Source: Bigelowiella natans CCMP2755 (Eukaryota; Cercozoa; Chlorarachniophyceae). Taken from it: a stretch of DNA of 23,464 nucleotides. Under the pieces are notes generated by a model. The model was not told where the DNA came from. It did no database searches and worked only from the letters and a program-made list of their open reading frames with translations. The position numbers and the translations under genes were made by a program. Location of the stretch: NCBI GenBank assembly GCA_000320545.1, contig ADNK01003335.1:1-23464 (forward strand), in the 5' to 3' direction. Shown here piece after piece: positions 1 through 9,925 of the stretch (positions within the stretch are counted from its first letter, which is position 1; the number at the start of each line of letters is the position of its first letter).

Positions 1-59
1 GTAGTTCGTTAGTGTAGTATAGTAATTACTAACTAACTAACTAACTTAATTAATTAACA

Positions 60-64
60 CACAG

Positions 65-146
<82 letters not shown>
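60..146. repeat. (CA)n followed by (TA)n microsatellite
   Basis: A CA tract of about 30 nt is followed by an AT tract of about 50 nt. The alternation is nearly perfect. No gene signal overlaps it. Confidence 0.95.
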
Positions 147-147
<1 letters not shown>

Positions 148-318
148 TTTATACCATTATTTTAGTATTCTAGCATATATGCAGCAACCATGAAGAACAA
201 ACGTCATCGTCATGGTCATTATTGGCATCTTGGTTGTGTGTTGTATTGTTGTATTATATCCTGATGATAAATAATAATTATTATTATTATTATGATTATT
301 ATTATTATACAAATTATA

Positions 319-438
319 ATGGGGAGTCAATCGATGATCAGGGGTCCTTTGGCCTCATTGAAGGAGCATCTGATAAAGGCCTCTATGGTAGTAGTACTAG
401 TAGTAGTCGTCTGGGTTGTGATTAATAAAAACGAATAG
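319..438 (+). CDS. Possible 39-residue single-pass membrane protein
   Basis: The ATG at 319 opens a 39-codon frame ending in TAG. It reads as a polar, basic start (MGSQSMIRGPLASLKEHLIK) followed by a hydrophobic stretch of about 15 residues dominated by Val, then a short polar tail. The layout is that of a small inner-membrane subunit, loosely like cytochrome c oxidase VIc-type proteins, but the match is too weak to name it. The Val-rich part is encoded by GTA repeats, so it may be chance. Alternatively ATG|GTAGTA at about 387 could be a 5' splice site and the open frame only a first exon. Confidence 0.2.
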   Translation: MGSQSMIRGPLASLKEHLIKASMVVVLVVVVWVVINKNE

Positions 439-474
439 CAGCTGTTATGGTGTGTGGACGAGGAGAGGAACAAC

Positions 475-719
475 AAGAAGAAGAAGAAGAAGAAGAAGAG
501 AGGGAAGGTGAGAAAGTGAGGATGGAGGGGGTTTGAACAATAGAGACTTCAATCTACAAAGTCTACTACACCACGATGATAATTATCACCATCATCATCG
601 TCATTAGTCTTCTTATCTTCTCACACAAATAGTTTTTGTATTTGAAGTATGTAGCAGCAGTACCCAACCAACCTCCAACAACTGTCATTATCTAAGTAAT
701 TTGTATGTGTATGCATGTG

Positions 720-758
<39 letters not shown>

Positions 759-848
759 CATCAGGGATTTATGCATTAAATGGGACGAGAAGTCGTCACT
801 ACTCAATGGCAAAAACATTAGGGTGGGTTAGTATACAACAATAAGAAT

Positions 849-880
<32 letters not shown>

Positions 881-968
881 CTGCTACTACTAATACTAAT
901 ACTACTAGTATTTGTTCTTCTCTCTTTCTCTAACGATGGAGAGAAGTAGTCCTCCTTACTCCACAACA

Positions 969-1000
<32 letters not shown>

Positions 1001-1070
1001 CAATATGTACAGTATCGTTACTGCATACTACTACTTCATCTTCATCATCATCATCATCATCATCATCATT
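475..1070. repeat. Cluster of trinucleotide and dinucleotide microsatellites
   Basis: Contains (AAG)n near 475-500, (GT)n at about 724-757, (CAA)n at about 849-880, (CTA)n at about 961-1002 and (ATC)n at about 1036-1068. Short open frames here translate to homopolymers (poly-Thr, poly-His, poly-Ile) and are not credible genes. More CAA and GAT repeats follow at 1130-1260. Confidence 0.9.
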
Positions 1071-1292
1071 ATCTTCTTACTACTCTCTAAGTTCTGAGGA
1101 ATCAAATCAAGTGCTTTATGCTGGTGAAATTAGATAATGATGATGATGATAATGATAATGATGGCGATGATGATGGTGAGGAGAAGGAAGATATATGATG
1201 ATGCTGTACACGGGTCATAATCATCACTATCAACAACAACAACAACAACAACAACATTAATACTACTACTATACTACTTAGGGAGAAGAGTT

Positions 1293-1321
1293 ATGTTTGG
1301 ATGGTTTCAGCATGATAACGG

Positions 1322-1353
<32 letters not shown>

Positions 1354-1984
1354 AAATTACTACTAGTACCAGTAGTAAGTAGCGCTGCTCAGTGTAATGT
1401 GTAGTATACATGTGTGTGTGAGTGAGTGTGGGAAGGGGGGGGGTATACATATTGATTCATAATTTCTTCATTTAGATAGTCGAGCAACCACCACAAACAC
1501 TATCTCCTACTCCTCCTCATCCGTATTCGCTGCTCTATATAAGTTAGTTACTTACTTCTTTACTAGGCAATAGCGCTTTAACCCTGGGCCGAGACTTAAG
1601 TCTTGGAGATGATTTCACTCTTCAACAACGATTTGTCCCTGAGCTGAAACGTTTACGAATAGAAAGTAGTTATCGCCACCTCACAACCAACAAGATGAAG
1701 CAGCAGCGGCAGCAGCAGAACAACAACAACAACAACGACAACGATTTAGAAGATGATCATGATCATGGAAACGAAGGAGAGGAGGAAGTTGCAAACCCAG
1801 GCCCATATGCAGAGATTTTTGCTAAGTTCTACATAAAGAATAATAACAACAACGGTATATATATAATATAACACAGTTTGACATAAAGAATAATAACAAC
1901 GGTATATATATAATATAACACAACACCTTTGCTAATGTGTGAAGACATAAGGAGAAGAATAATAATAACGACGACGACGCTATA

Positions 1985-2028
<44 letters not shown>

Positions 2029-2335
2029 GCTGCTGCTGGGAAAGAATGATAGAAGAAGAAGAAGAAGAAGAAGAAGAAGAAGAAGAATAAAAAAGGAATA
2101 AGAATAATGGATTTTTATGCTGTCGTCGTCGTCAAATATGTAAACTATTGGTGGGAAGAAGGTTTATATCACATATTAGCAATCCTTTGACTACTACTAC
2201 TACCTGTAGTATCATTTTCGAGAAAGAGGGGGGTACTGCCATTACTACTACTACAACTGCTACTACTACTACAATTACTACTACAACTACCACTACTTCT
2301 ACTATTACTACTTGCAATTCATTGGGTGATGATAC

Positions 2336-2373
<38 letters not shown>

Positions 2374-3116
2374 TATCGTTATGCACATGCACACGTATAT
2401 GCGTACGTACATATGTAGCAGCTAAATGAAGTTCATGCTTCTTCCGTTTAAATTTGATGATTTCCTTGCTACAACTATGTTTTATTTTTGTTATTTTATT
2501 TTTCTTGATACATTGGTTGATTAGGAGGAAAAGTTAGAGGCGCTGCTGGCAGTATCAAGGATTTTGGGCTAAGTGTAATGGGTTGCAGTAATAGTAGTAG
2601 TAATAGTAACACGAATCCCTCTTCTTCTCTTCCTTCTTCCAATGTTCTTCTGACAATATCACCTCAATTGGGCTTGGCAATCATCGATGCTACTTCATTT
2701 GGTACTACTCCTACTCACTTTTTTGTGTAGCAAACATATTATTATTACGTGTGCATTCTAGTGATGGTGTACGTTGTACACAGTTACTTCAACTTGTACT
2801 CTATATGTTTCATCTCTAAATAATACTAATTATAAGTAACAATAACACTATCAATCAAATTTAGATTATGAAAGAAGTTCTGTGGAGTTATAGTCGTCTA
2901 ATTGTTTCATTATTTGTTTGCGTTGATCAACGCCATAGGCAAGGACAGTAGAAGAGGAGGACCTTTGTTGTTTTCATACGACGCTACCACCACCACCAGC
3001 ACATTATCAGCATCATCGACGTCATCATATCACATACACGCGATCATCGATGCAAGTATGATGATGATACACAACTGACACCATCATATCACATACACGC
3101 GATCATCGATGCAAGT

Positions 3117-3151
<35 letters not shown>

Positions 3152-3624
3152 ACACAACCGTTTCTTAATTCTTGATACGTGGTTAAACAGCAGTAGTTGA
3201 TAATGAGTAGAAATAGTGATATTATTCCACCAACATCGCATCTTGAATCATCATAGTTGTGCTTGCTTGCTCCGTGTCGTCGACGACTGTATGTATGTAG
3301 CTCAATCACTACAATTTATATGATCAACATTGTTTCTTGTCAATGCATATCATCATCATAAATGTTAAAGAACACGTTTCTCATATAATTTAATTTTATT
3401 TACTCTCTGCAGGTATTATCGAGATGATTGTCAATAACCAAACAGCAATTTCCATATCCGTTCCAAATTATGATGAATCATGCACACACGTCTCGCTCTT
3501 TGGGGTTTCTTCCAATGATAGTAATGATGAGCTCGGGGAGGAGGCTATGGTGAGCGGCACGGCAGATGTGTGGGCAATGCGCGAGGCAAATCAACAAAAT
3601 TCTGAATACTCCATCTTCAGCTAA
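1293..3624 (+). CDS. Unidentified four-exon protein, about 234 residues
   Basis: Frame-compatible exons are 1293-1320 (starts MFGWFQHDNG), 1567-1854, 2525-2701 and 3413-3624, with TAA at 3622. All three introns are phase 1 and GT-AG. They begin GTACTA, GTATAT and GTACTA, and end in ACTAG, GATTAG and a strong pyrimidine tract plus CTGCAG. The exon product has a basic, amphipathic start (LQQRFVPELKRLRIESSYRH), a Gln/Asn/Asp/Glu low-complexity insert, a segment ending PYAEIFAKFYIK, a GGKVRGAAGSIKDFG segment, a Ser/Asn run, then VLLTISPQLGLAIID. The last two stretches look like folded protein strands. I do not recognise the family. The final exon has an internal possible donor (A|GTAATG at 3520/3521) that would splice in frame to 6374. 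Exon 1 is only 28 nt and is the least certain. The gene is convergent with the Cdc25 gene. Confidence 0.5.
1831..1922 (+). repeat. Tandem duplication containing a 5' splice site
   Basis: A block of about 45-50 bp starting ACATAAAGAATAATAAC is present at 1831 and again at 1881, differing mainly by one AAC triplet and a short linker. It spans the end of exon 2 and the start of intron 2 of the unidentified gene, so the donor G|GTATAT exists twice. Only the first keeps the frame open. Reading into the intron past it meets TAA. Confidence 0.85.
1979..2088. repeat. (TA)n and (GAA)n microsatellites in intron 2
   Basis: A TA tract of about 45 nt ends near 2026, followed by (AGA/GAA)n at about 2050-2088. 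Both lie inside the predicted intron 1855-2524. Confidence 0.9.
2190..2371. repeat. Imperfect (ACT)n and (TA)n microsatellites
   Basis: An interrupted ACT/ACA tract runs from about 2190 to 2312, and a TA tract from about 2338 to 2371. Both are intronic. The open frames on both strands here are repeat artefacts (poly-Thr on plus, poly-Val on minus). Confidence 0.85.
3023..3151. repeat. 59-bp tandem duplication ending in (ATG)n
   Basis: CATCATATCACATACACGCG and the following sequence recur at 3023 and 3082, a period of 59 bp, with near identity. The second copy runs into an expanded (ATG)n tract (about 3119-3151). Intronic in the predicted gene. Confidence 0.85.
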
Positions 3625-3639
3625 ATCTATACACAGAGC

Positions 3640-4520
3640 TTGCTTCTCAGTAGCTTGATGATGCTATTTGTGGTCAAAATTTAGAAATTAAGCACGCAAG
3701 CCGATGTAAATTTGCGGCCCTTAGAATGGTCGGTTTTGACCTAGCTCGGTCTCCTTTGGATGCTGCTATGTTTCTTGCAGCATTGAAAAGCATCTTGACT
3801 CCATCTTTCGATCTTGCTTATTATTTTCTCGAAATCCGCCTACCTAGATGTATTAGAAAAACTGCATATCTAGATATATACATCTAGACATGCATGCAGC
3901 GGCACATTCATGGAGTTCTCGATGCGATTTATTTCCTAAAAATGAGGCATTTTTTTGACGCGTTGCTGTCTAGCTAGCTAGCTAGCTAGGCCATCGTCTA
4001 GACTATCAGCTATGCAGAATGCGCCATCAATCTGTCGTAGTCCAAATGCGATGCTGTCACACTCTACTAGTCTAGTACTCACCATTGATGCTTTCTAGCT
4101 TATTTGGCATGCTAGCATGGGCGGCTTCGCAGCATTACTAGCTAGATCTAGAGATTGCACTGATATCCAATATGCAAGAAAACAGCAAAAATTATTCGAT
4201 CATAGTTGAGTTTTAGTATTTGCTATAGCTAGCTCTAGAGCTAGCTAGTTTGAGGAAATCTCCGGACGATTTTTCGGATAATACTGATTTTTGTTTTATT
4301 CGATCTTGTTATTGTTGTGCACAGCCTCGCACTTACTTAGTAGAACATGAGTACATGGCTACATGTACGTCGCCAGATCGAGATGTTAATAGCTCGAAAT
4401 AGTGCGTGCATATAGCTAGATAGCTGGCTTATGGGCATAGCATACATCGAAGACATAATACTGAACACAGACAAGCAGACAATGTGATTCGCTGCACGAT
4501 CTAGCTAGCTAGTCCAGTAT
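3640..4520. other. CTAG/AGCT-rich island without a gene
   Basis: The stretch is unusually dense in CTAG, AGCT and GCTAGC words, including runs of CTAGCTAGCTAG near 3970, 4225 and 4500, and almost free of the microsatellites that fill the flanks. No exon with credible splice sites was found. Islands with the same look occur at about 8880-9640 and 15950-16560, which suggests a dispersed element or a common mutational origin. Confidence 0.5.
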
Positions 4521-5460
4521 TAGCGATGAAAGTGCTGCATGCAACAGCTGCTTGCATCGCTAATTTGACTCAGGTCTTTAGAAATACTAACGTTGTAACA
4601 ATATCTTTAAGCCTTCAGCATCATATCTGGTTCAAAGTATTTGGTAAAACGAGGAAAGCATATTCAGCTGCTGTGTTTATTTTGCCTTGGAATATGCTGC
4701 ATTTTCTTGAAGTACTTTGAGCTTTCGTGACATAAACGCATTTAGCACTGCACCCCCAGAGGATAAAGCCGCAAATAATATGGTTCCCAAGCTGACGAGG
4801 TAAGTATGATGTAAGTCTCACAAATTAAGAGGTTGCCATATATATAGTTTAAAGGATAACCACCTTTGGTCTACGCTAAGGCATTTTGCTGCAATTAGGA
4901 GAAGACTCAAAGCTCCTCCAGAACACCTGGCGTGATCGCAACTTTAAGAGGCCATTGGATATAAGACTATAATCATAATGTACTACCACAAAATGCCAAA
5001 ATAGCATAGAGTATTCGATAACATCTTCGGATTCAGAGCTGCGTGGATAATCAGTGCTGGCATCTGACATTGATAGATGATTTCGTAATTAGTATTTTGA
5101 ATGCAGCTTTTAAATCAATAGATGATTTCGTAATCAGTACTTTGAATGAATACAGCTTCAAAATCAAAAACTAACTGCTAAGCTAATTCATACCACTGAT
5201 GTGGCCGAAATGATTCCTGCTTGACTATGCGTTCTAATAATTTCACACATTGAAATTATCTTCATGCGTGATTGTTGACAGTCTTTTGTTGTCAGATTTC
5301 GACGTGAAAGGGGAAATGGTTGAGAGAGAGAGAGAGGGGGGGGGGGGGAGTCGTAGGAGGTAGATGCAATGACATACGATTGAAACTCTTGATATATCTG
5401 TAGTAGTATCATTCTGAGGTAGGTAGTGTCGTCATAGTTTCTATAAATTGTTATGCGGTG

Positions 5461-5513
<53 letters not shown>

Positions 5514-6373
5514 CACCACTACTACTACTATTACTACGTCGTACTCTAGCTGCGGGAATGCTGGAATGACAAACGATAACAGAAGGCCCAAAATAAGAAA
5601 CCTACCAACACCAAATTTAAACATAGTTGGAAATATCAACTACAAGCTGAATTGTTTGAATGTATGGAAGTGTTAACAACCCATAAAAAGCTGGAAGACT
5701 GGAATTCATCGTCTTTTTCACTGCTGCGCTAGTTTTGTACCGAGGGTCAACCTTCAAAACAATTTTATTACGGTAAGAGGATGATATAATGTCTTCTCGT
5801 TCAAATCAGAGTTTAGATGATTGTATATGTTGCATAAAATAAACCGTATGGCGATAGTTGAAGTCTGAGCCATCACCGGGATCTACTTGTGGATTTCCTA
5901 AATTTAGAACATGAGCATTTTAATATTAGGGAGAGCTTCCTCGTTCGGTAGCAACTGGCATGTTTATTTGTTTCTATTTCCCAATGTTTGATTGGACATA
6001 CTTACTGTAGCGAGATGGCATATTCAGCTTTAATCTCCTCCTCTATGGAGGGATGGCTTGGGGAAGGTAGGGGGTGACTTCAGTGTTTGAGTTGCTGATG
6101 GATTTGACGACACACCCACTATAATGACGATGTTTTATTTTGAAGAATAAAAATTATTTATTATTTATTCGCGATTGTAATACGAAATATTAATTAAAAT
6201 GAAAAAATACCAAAAAATCTTTTTACCGGTCTGCATCTGGGTATGTTTTTGATCTATTTGGCAAATAAAACATACTATTTGCAGTGAATTCTCATGTAAA
6301 ACATCGAATTCAATGCTAGAATAAAAACTCGGCTTGGTGGTAAACTATTTTGTCTGGTCGCCTTCCGCAACAG
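4521..6373. other. Spacer, no confident gene
   Basis: I see only short shadow frames. It holds a degenerate tandem duplication of about 48 bp (about 5072-5165, TAGATGATTTCGTAAT repeated), a (GA)n plus G run at about 5320-5350, and a (CTA)n/(CAC)n tract at 5459-5535. A hydrophobic open stretch around 5687-5772 ends at a good donor (CG|GTAAGA), but I found no frame-compatible partner exon for it. Confidence 0.5.
5459..5535. repeat. (CTA)n with (CAC)n interruption
   Basis: An almost pure ACT/CTA triplet tract with a central CAC block. It accounts for the poly-Thr and poly-Val frames seen on opposite strands. Confidence 0.95.
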
Positions 6374-6483
6374 GTATCATCTCACAACTCGAGGAAGGTG
6401 GTGACTTAATGTTGATGCCTTTTAACGCGCACGATGATGATGTTGATAGTGGCATCGATAAGAAGGAGGAAAGGGAAGATTAA
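6374..6483 (+). CDS. Possible terminal exon, partner uncertain
   Basis: A pyrimidine-rich acceptor (TTGTCTGGTCGCCTTCCGCAACAG) precedes GT ATC ATC, a phase-1 entry. The frame gives 35 residues beginning IISQLEEGGDLMLMPF, then an acidic Asp/Glu/Lys tail and TAA at 6481. Phase 1 matches every intron of the gene at 1293-3624, so this could be its alternative or true last exon, joined either to 2701 or to an internal donor at 3520. The RNase MRP RNA gene starts about 50 nt downstream. The assignment rests only on splice signals and frame. Confidence 0.35.
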
Positions 6484-6529
6484 TATTATGTCAAAAATCT
6501 CAGTGGTTTCTCTTCCTCTTTGTGGCTCT

Positions 6530-6882
6530 AACCTTACCCTGTTCCATCACGTAGACTTGCGACGCAGTACATACATATTGGGCTGTGGGGAAAGTCCCCG
6601 AGCGAAGGGAAGAAAGTTCCACCCTTAAATGGGAAGCTCCTCTTAGCCTCCTGTTTTGACGAAGACGGTGATCTCCTGAGTTAGGGAGGCTGTGGGCAGC
6701 GTTCGTTATAGCACAGTCATGCAAGTAGCGGTAATGCTTCGTTTTCATTAACCTGGAACCTGGACATTTAGTATTTTTCAAAGTCTCAGCGAAGTTAGCC
6801 TTGGATAACTTATGCGAAGATAACTATCACTTAGGTCTATACGGCAGTCAACTCAACGGGGCTTACTCTCCTCGGGTTGTCA
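6530..6882 (+). ncRNA. RNase MRP RNA
   Basis: This is the RNA subunit of the nucleolar endoribonuclease that cleaves pre-rRNA upstream of 5.8S. Seen in the sequence: the conserved CR-I element GGGGAAAGTCCCC at 6587-6599, as in vertebrate RMRP, and the CR-V element ACGGGGCTTACT at 6856-6867 (the human form is ACGGGGCTCATT). They pair as the universal P4 helix: CCCCG (6596-6600) with CGGGG (6857-6861), the bulged U (6595), then AAG (6592-6594) with CUU (6862-6864). Right after CR-I a hairpin AAGGGAA/TTCC..CCTT displays GAAAG at 6612-6616, which fits the MRP-specific GARAR loop of P8. Further hairpins follow: AGCCTCC...GGAGGCT (about 6645-6692) and AAGTTA...TAACTT (about 6793-6812). Ends are approximate, since P1 could not be fixed with confidence. 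A T5 run at 6774-6778 lies inside, which would be awkward for Pol III transcription. RNase P RNA is the alternative, but the exact CR-I and GARAR loop favour MRP. Confidence 0.85.
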
Positions 6883-7251
6883 ACCCCTCAATGTTTCTGG
6901 AAACTTGTGTCTATGACACAGACACGAAAAAGTGTCTCAAATTCACTGCGACCATGTGCAAACAGCACCGACGGATAACTTCCACAACATTCGTTCAACG
7001 CAATTTGCGCTCCGCACAATGATTTTGGGAGACGGATAGGAAACGAGGCGGCTGCGAGCGAACATCAAAGAATCGCAACGTGCGCACCTAGCCGCGTCGC
7101 ATGCGCCATTGTTCTGCTGTACATCCACACACTCCTTGAACAACACACAGGACCCAAAGGGTGGAATGTGTGTGTGTGTTTGTGTGGGTCTGTGACATGT
7201 GCATCGACCACTTCCTAGACTTCACGTGTGTCTCCACCATGGCTGGCTAGC
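6883..7251. other. Spacer between MRP RNA and the inverted repeat
   Basis: No gene seen. It includes a near-palindrome GGGTTGTCAACCC at about 6874-6886 and a GT-rich stretch at about 7164-7196. Open frames here are shadows. Confidence 0.5.
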
Positions 7252-7529
7252 ACACCTTGCTCAAACCGTGTGACGAGCGGGGCCATGACACGTGCGCAAA
7301 TGTGGCCAGGAGCAACGTGCATGTGCACGGAATCGATCTCGAGGAGACACCTCAGTTTTTGTGTTTTGAAAATTGGGCAAAATTGTTGGGAAATCAAATG
7401 AGCTTTCACTTTTTCGAGGAAAAAAGCCAAAAACAACTCTCCCATTGGCACGAATGCTTAGAATTGCGCACGCAGAGCAAAAAACGATGAAAATTGCTGA
7501 AAGCGCTTGTCAAACGAGTCCAGGAGTGT

Positions 7530-7616
7530 CAAAATGTCGACACTTTGCTTCGTGTGACCAGCTGGTGCGTGCTGGCGTGGTCACGTGCTGGCGTGCAGCA
7601 AAGTGTCGACATTTTG
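7530..7616. repeat. Nested perfect hairpin inside the left arm
   Basis: A 19-nt sequence at 7530-7548 (CAAAATGTCGACACTTTGC) is exactly reverse-complementary to 7598-7616, and GTGACC/GGTCAC extends the stem after small gaps. A degenerate counterpart lies in the right arm at about 8110-8185 around two GTCGACACTTTG-type motifs, as expected of palindromic arms. Confidence 0.9.
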
Positions 7617-8383
7617 TGTGTTCCACGTGCCGCACATCGAGAATTTTCACAAGTGATTGAGTTCAATTGAGCCAAGTTGAAGTGCGCAATGACAGCTGCA
7701 CGTTGAGCAAAGTGTTGTCGAAAAACATCACCCAGTGCTTTGAGATGGCTCACTTTTTGTGTCGATGTTGCACACTGGGGCAAGATGTGAGCAAGTGGCC
7801 CCTCACGTGTGCCACGCACAAATCAGCGCACACGTCTGGACGTGAACACGCGCACATCGAACACACGTGCCTTTTTTGCAGTCACAAAAAGTGGTGCACG
7901 TGTTTTTCGCGCGCACACACACACACACGTCTTGCCCAAGCGTGCAACATCGACACAAAAAGTGAGCCATCTCAAAAACGACTGGTGGTGTTTCACTTGA
8001 TGATTTTTTGCTCAACGTGCAGCTGTTGTCATTGCGCACTTCAATTTGGCTCAATTGAACTCAATCACTTGTGAAAATTCTCATGTGCGATGCGTGGGAA
8101 CACACAAAGTGTGCAAACGTCGACACTTTGCTGCGTGTGACCACACACCAAACGATCACGTGAAGCAAAGTGTCGACACTTTGACACTCCTGGACTCGTT
8201 TTGTTTGACCAGTGCTTTCAGCAATGCTCATCACTTTTTGCTGTGCGTGCGCAATTCTGAGCATTCGTGCCAATGGGAGAGTCGTTTTTTGCACTTTGCT
8301 TTTTCTTGAAAAAGTGAAAGCTTTGATTTCCCAATTTTGCCCAACACATTTTGAAAACACAAAAACTGAGGTGTCTCCTCGAG

Positions 8384-8606
8384 ATTTGGGACTTGGGCCT
8401 GACCACTTGTGCTGCATGTCAAATGGCTCTCAATCAACAGCTCAGAGGAACAGTTTCCTGCAACTCCTGCTGTGCTTGGAGCCAGTTGGAACCAAAGTGC
8501 ACGAGGTTTTTCTCCTTGCATGGCACGCAGATGGCTCAATTTTGGGCAATGCAGACGTGGAATTTCTCGAAAACTGGAACGAGATTGAACACAAAACTTG
8601 CATCGC
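8384..8606. other. About 223-bp segment present in only one arm
   Basis: In the left arm ATCGAT and CTCGAG sit together (GGAATCGATCTCGAGGAG). In the right arm the matching pieces, CTCGAG (ending 8383) and ATCGATTCC (from 8607), are split by about 223 bp with no left-arm counterpart. CATCGCATCG at the right junction hints at a short duplication. It is either an insertion into the right arm or a deletion from the left. Confidence 0.7.
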
Positions 8607-8711
8607 ATCGATTCCGTGCACATGCGCGTTGCTCCTGGCCACACGTGCACACGCACACGTCATGGCCCCGCTCGTTGCACAGCCCAATGTTGCACGGTTT
8701 GGGCAAGACGT

Positions 8712-9925
8712 GCATGGGATCCAAAGGGTCCAACACGATGGGTGCGCATTCTTGTGTTGTCAATCAGATGCATGATTGTCTGGATTGCGTGTGCCATGTG
8801 GAGCTGCACTGGCACAGGCCAGCAGGTGCGCACCAGCGCATGTCAGCCAGGCCCATGGACTGTCGTGGAGGCCAGCAGCACCAGAGCAGGCGGCATGTAG
8901 CCAATGCTCCAGCCTGGCCTACTGGCCTAGCTAGCAGCACGCGTTGCGTTTGTTCGACGATCCATCGATGCACACACGTCGTTGCGTTGCCATTGTGGTG
9001 GCTGCACATGAGAGCAGCGAAATCTAGCAGATGCTCTCGCGAGCCGGCTTGGATCGAATGCAGAAACTGAGCTTGCGATGCCTAGTTCTAGCAGCAGTAG
9101 TTCCAGCTAGGCCGTTGCATTGCCTAGTTGCACACAACTGTGCAAGCTAGCTAGCATCGCAAAAGCTAGATGAGCGCTGGCCTGCTGCAGCGCAGATATC
9201 GACACGTAATATCATATATATAATATATATGCTATTACTATGTCTATTATATCGAGGTGGCTTCTAGACTTCTAGACTTGCTTGGCGGAATGCACGTTTG
9301 CGGGAATGTGTGCACACCGCGCGCGGCAGCAGGTTAGCAGGGCTAGCAGGGCTCGCAAGGCGGGCTGCTTCTACTGCAGGCTGCAGCGGGCACGCAATGA
9401 GGTTTCAACTAAATGAGCAATTGCACTTGCCTAGCTAGCTGGTCAATTGGCAGTCTGTAGTTACGGCACAATTTGCGGAGCTTTCCTTCAAACAAGTCTA
9501 CGATTGATCGCGGTTGGAACTCAATCAAAGCATGTCGATCCTCGCCAGCGAAATCCAAAGAATGCTTGAGCTAGATTGCGTGGTATCACGTTATTGCGCT
9601 GCGATAGCGATCTAGCGATGAGCTTGGTGGACTTGTCTGTTTGAGAATTTAATAAATTATTAAAGAATTGCATTATTGGCCTACTCTAGTACTGTCTGCT
9701 GTGCAATATGATATCGCTCTATTATTGTATTGTGTGGTGAACGATAAACTATGACATATCTGCTGTTTGTTTCACTTCTACTGCTATACTTCACCTAGTG
9801 TGAATATATACCAGTTTTACAAGATACTTTAGTATTTTTAGCACCAGTGTCGTCATCATCATAAATCACCTTGGGCAATCACTATACTAACATCTCTTAT
9901 TAGACTATATACTACGAGATCCCTG
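8712..9925. other. CTAG-rich island and 3' flank of Cdc25, no gene seen
   Basis: From about 8880 to 9640 the sequence is dense in CTAG, AGCT and TGCA words, with small palindromes such as TTGCACA-CAAC-TGTGCAA at about 9128-9145. From about 9640 it becomes AT-rich and ordinary, leading into the 3' end of the minus-strand Cdc25 gene. No exon or RNA recognised. Confidence 0.5.

Larger units (their letters stand above)
7252..8711. repeat. Giant imperfect inverted repeat (palindrome), about 1.46 kb
   Basis: The left arm (about 7252-7881) reappears reverse-complemented in the right arm (about 7882-8711). Examples: GTGTTTTGAAAA (7360) with TTTTGAAAACAC (8349); GGTGTCTCCTCGAG (8370) with CTCGAGGAGACACC (7338); CGAGCGGGGCCATGAC (7273) with GTCATGGCCCCGCTCG (8658). 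The arms diverge by substitutions and small indels, and the centre is a spacer of about 8 nt near 7881 between CCTTTTTT and AAAAAGTGG. Copies of TTGCCCAA..CGTGCAACAT recur at about 7933 and 8680 (inverted), so the arms are themselves modular. Base composition is CACGTG- and GTCGAC-rich, unlike the flanks. Long open frames on both strands mirror each other across the palindrome and look non-coding. It could be a fold-back transposable element or a source of long hairpin RNA. No transposase or target-site duplication was recognised. Confidence 0.85.

Noticed and set aside
5687-5772. A hydrophobic plus-strand exon ending at CG|GTAAGA
   Set aside because: The donor is good, but no acceptor or downstream exon in the matching phase was found.
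6434-6781. Open frames on both strands over the MRP RNA
   Set aside because: The conserved RNA elements explain the sequence; the frames have no splice or protein-family support.
6530-6882. RNase P RNA as the identity of the structured RNA
   Set aside because: CR-I and CR-V are shared with RNase P, but the exact GGGGAAAGUCCCC, the ACGGGGCU form of CR-V and the GAAAG loop after CR-I fit MRP better.
8212-9070. Open frames of 187, 239 and 141 codons on both strands within the palindrome region
   Set aside because: They overlap each other in several frames, mirror across the inverted repeat, and show no domain-like pattern. The few stops reflect base composition.
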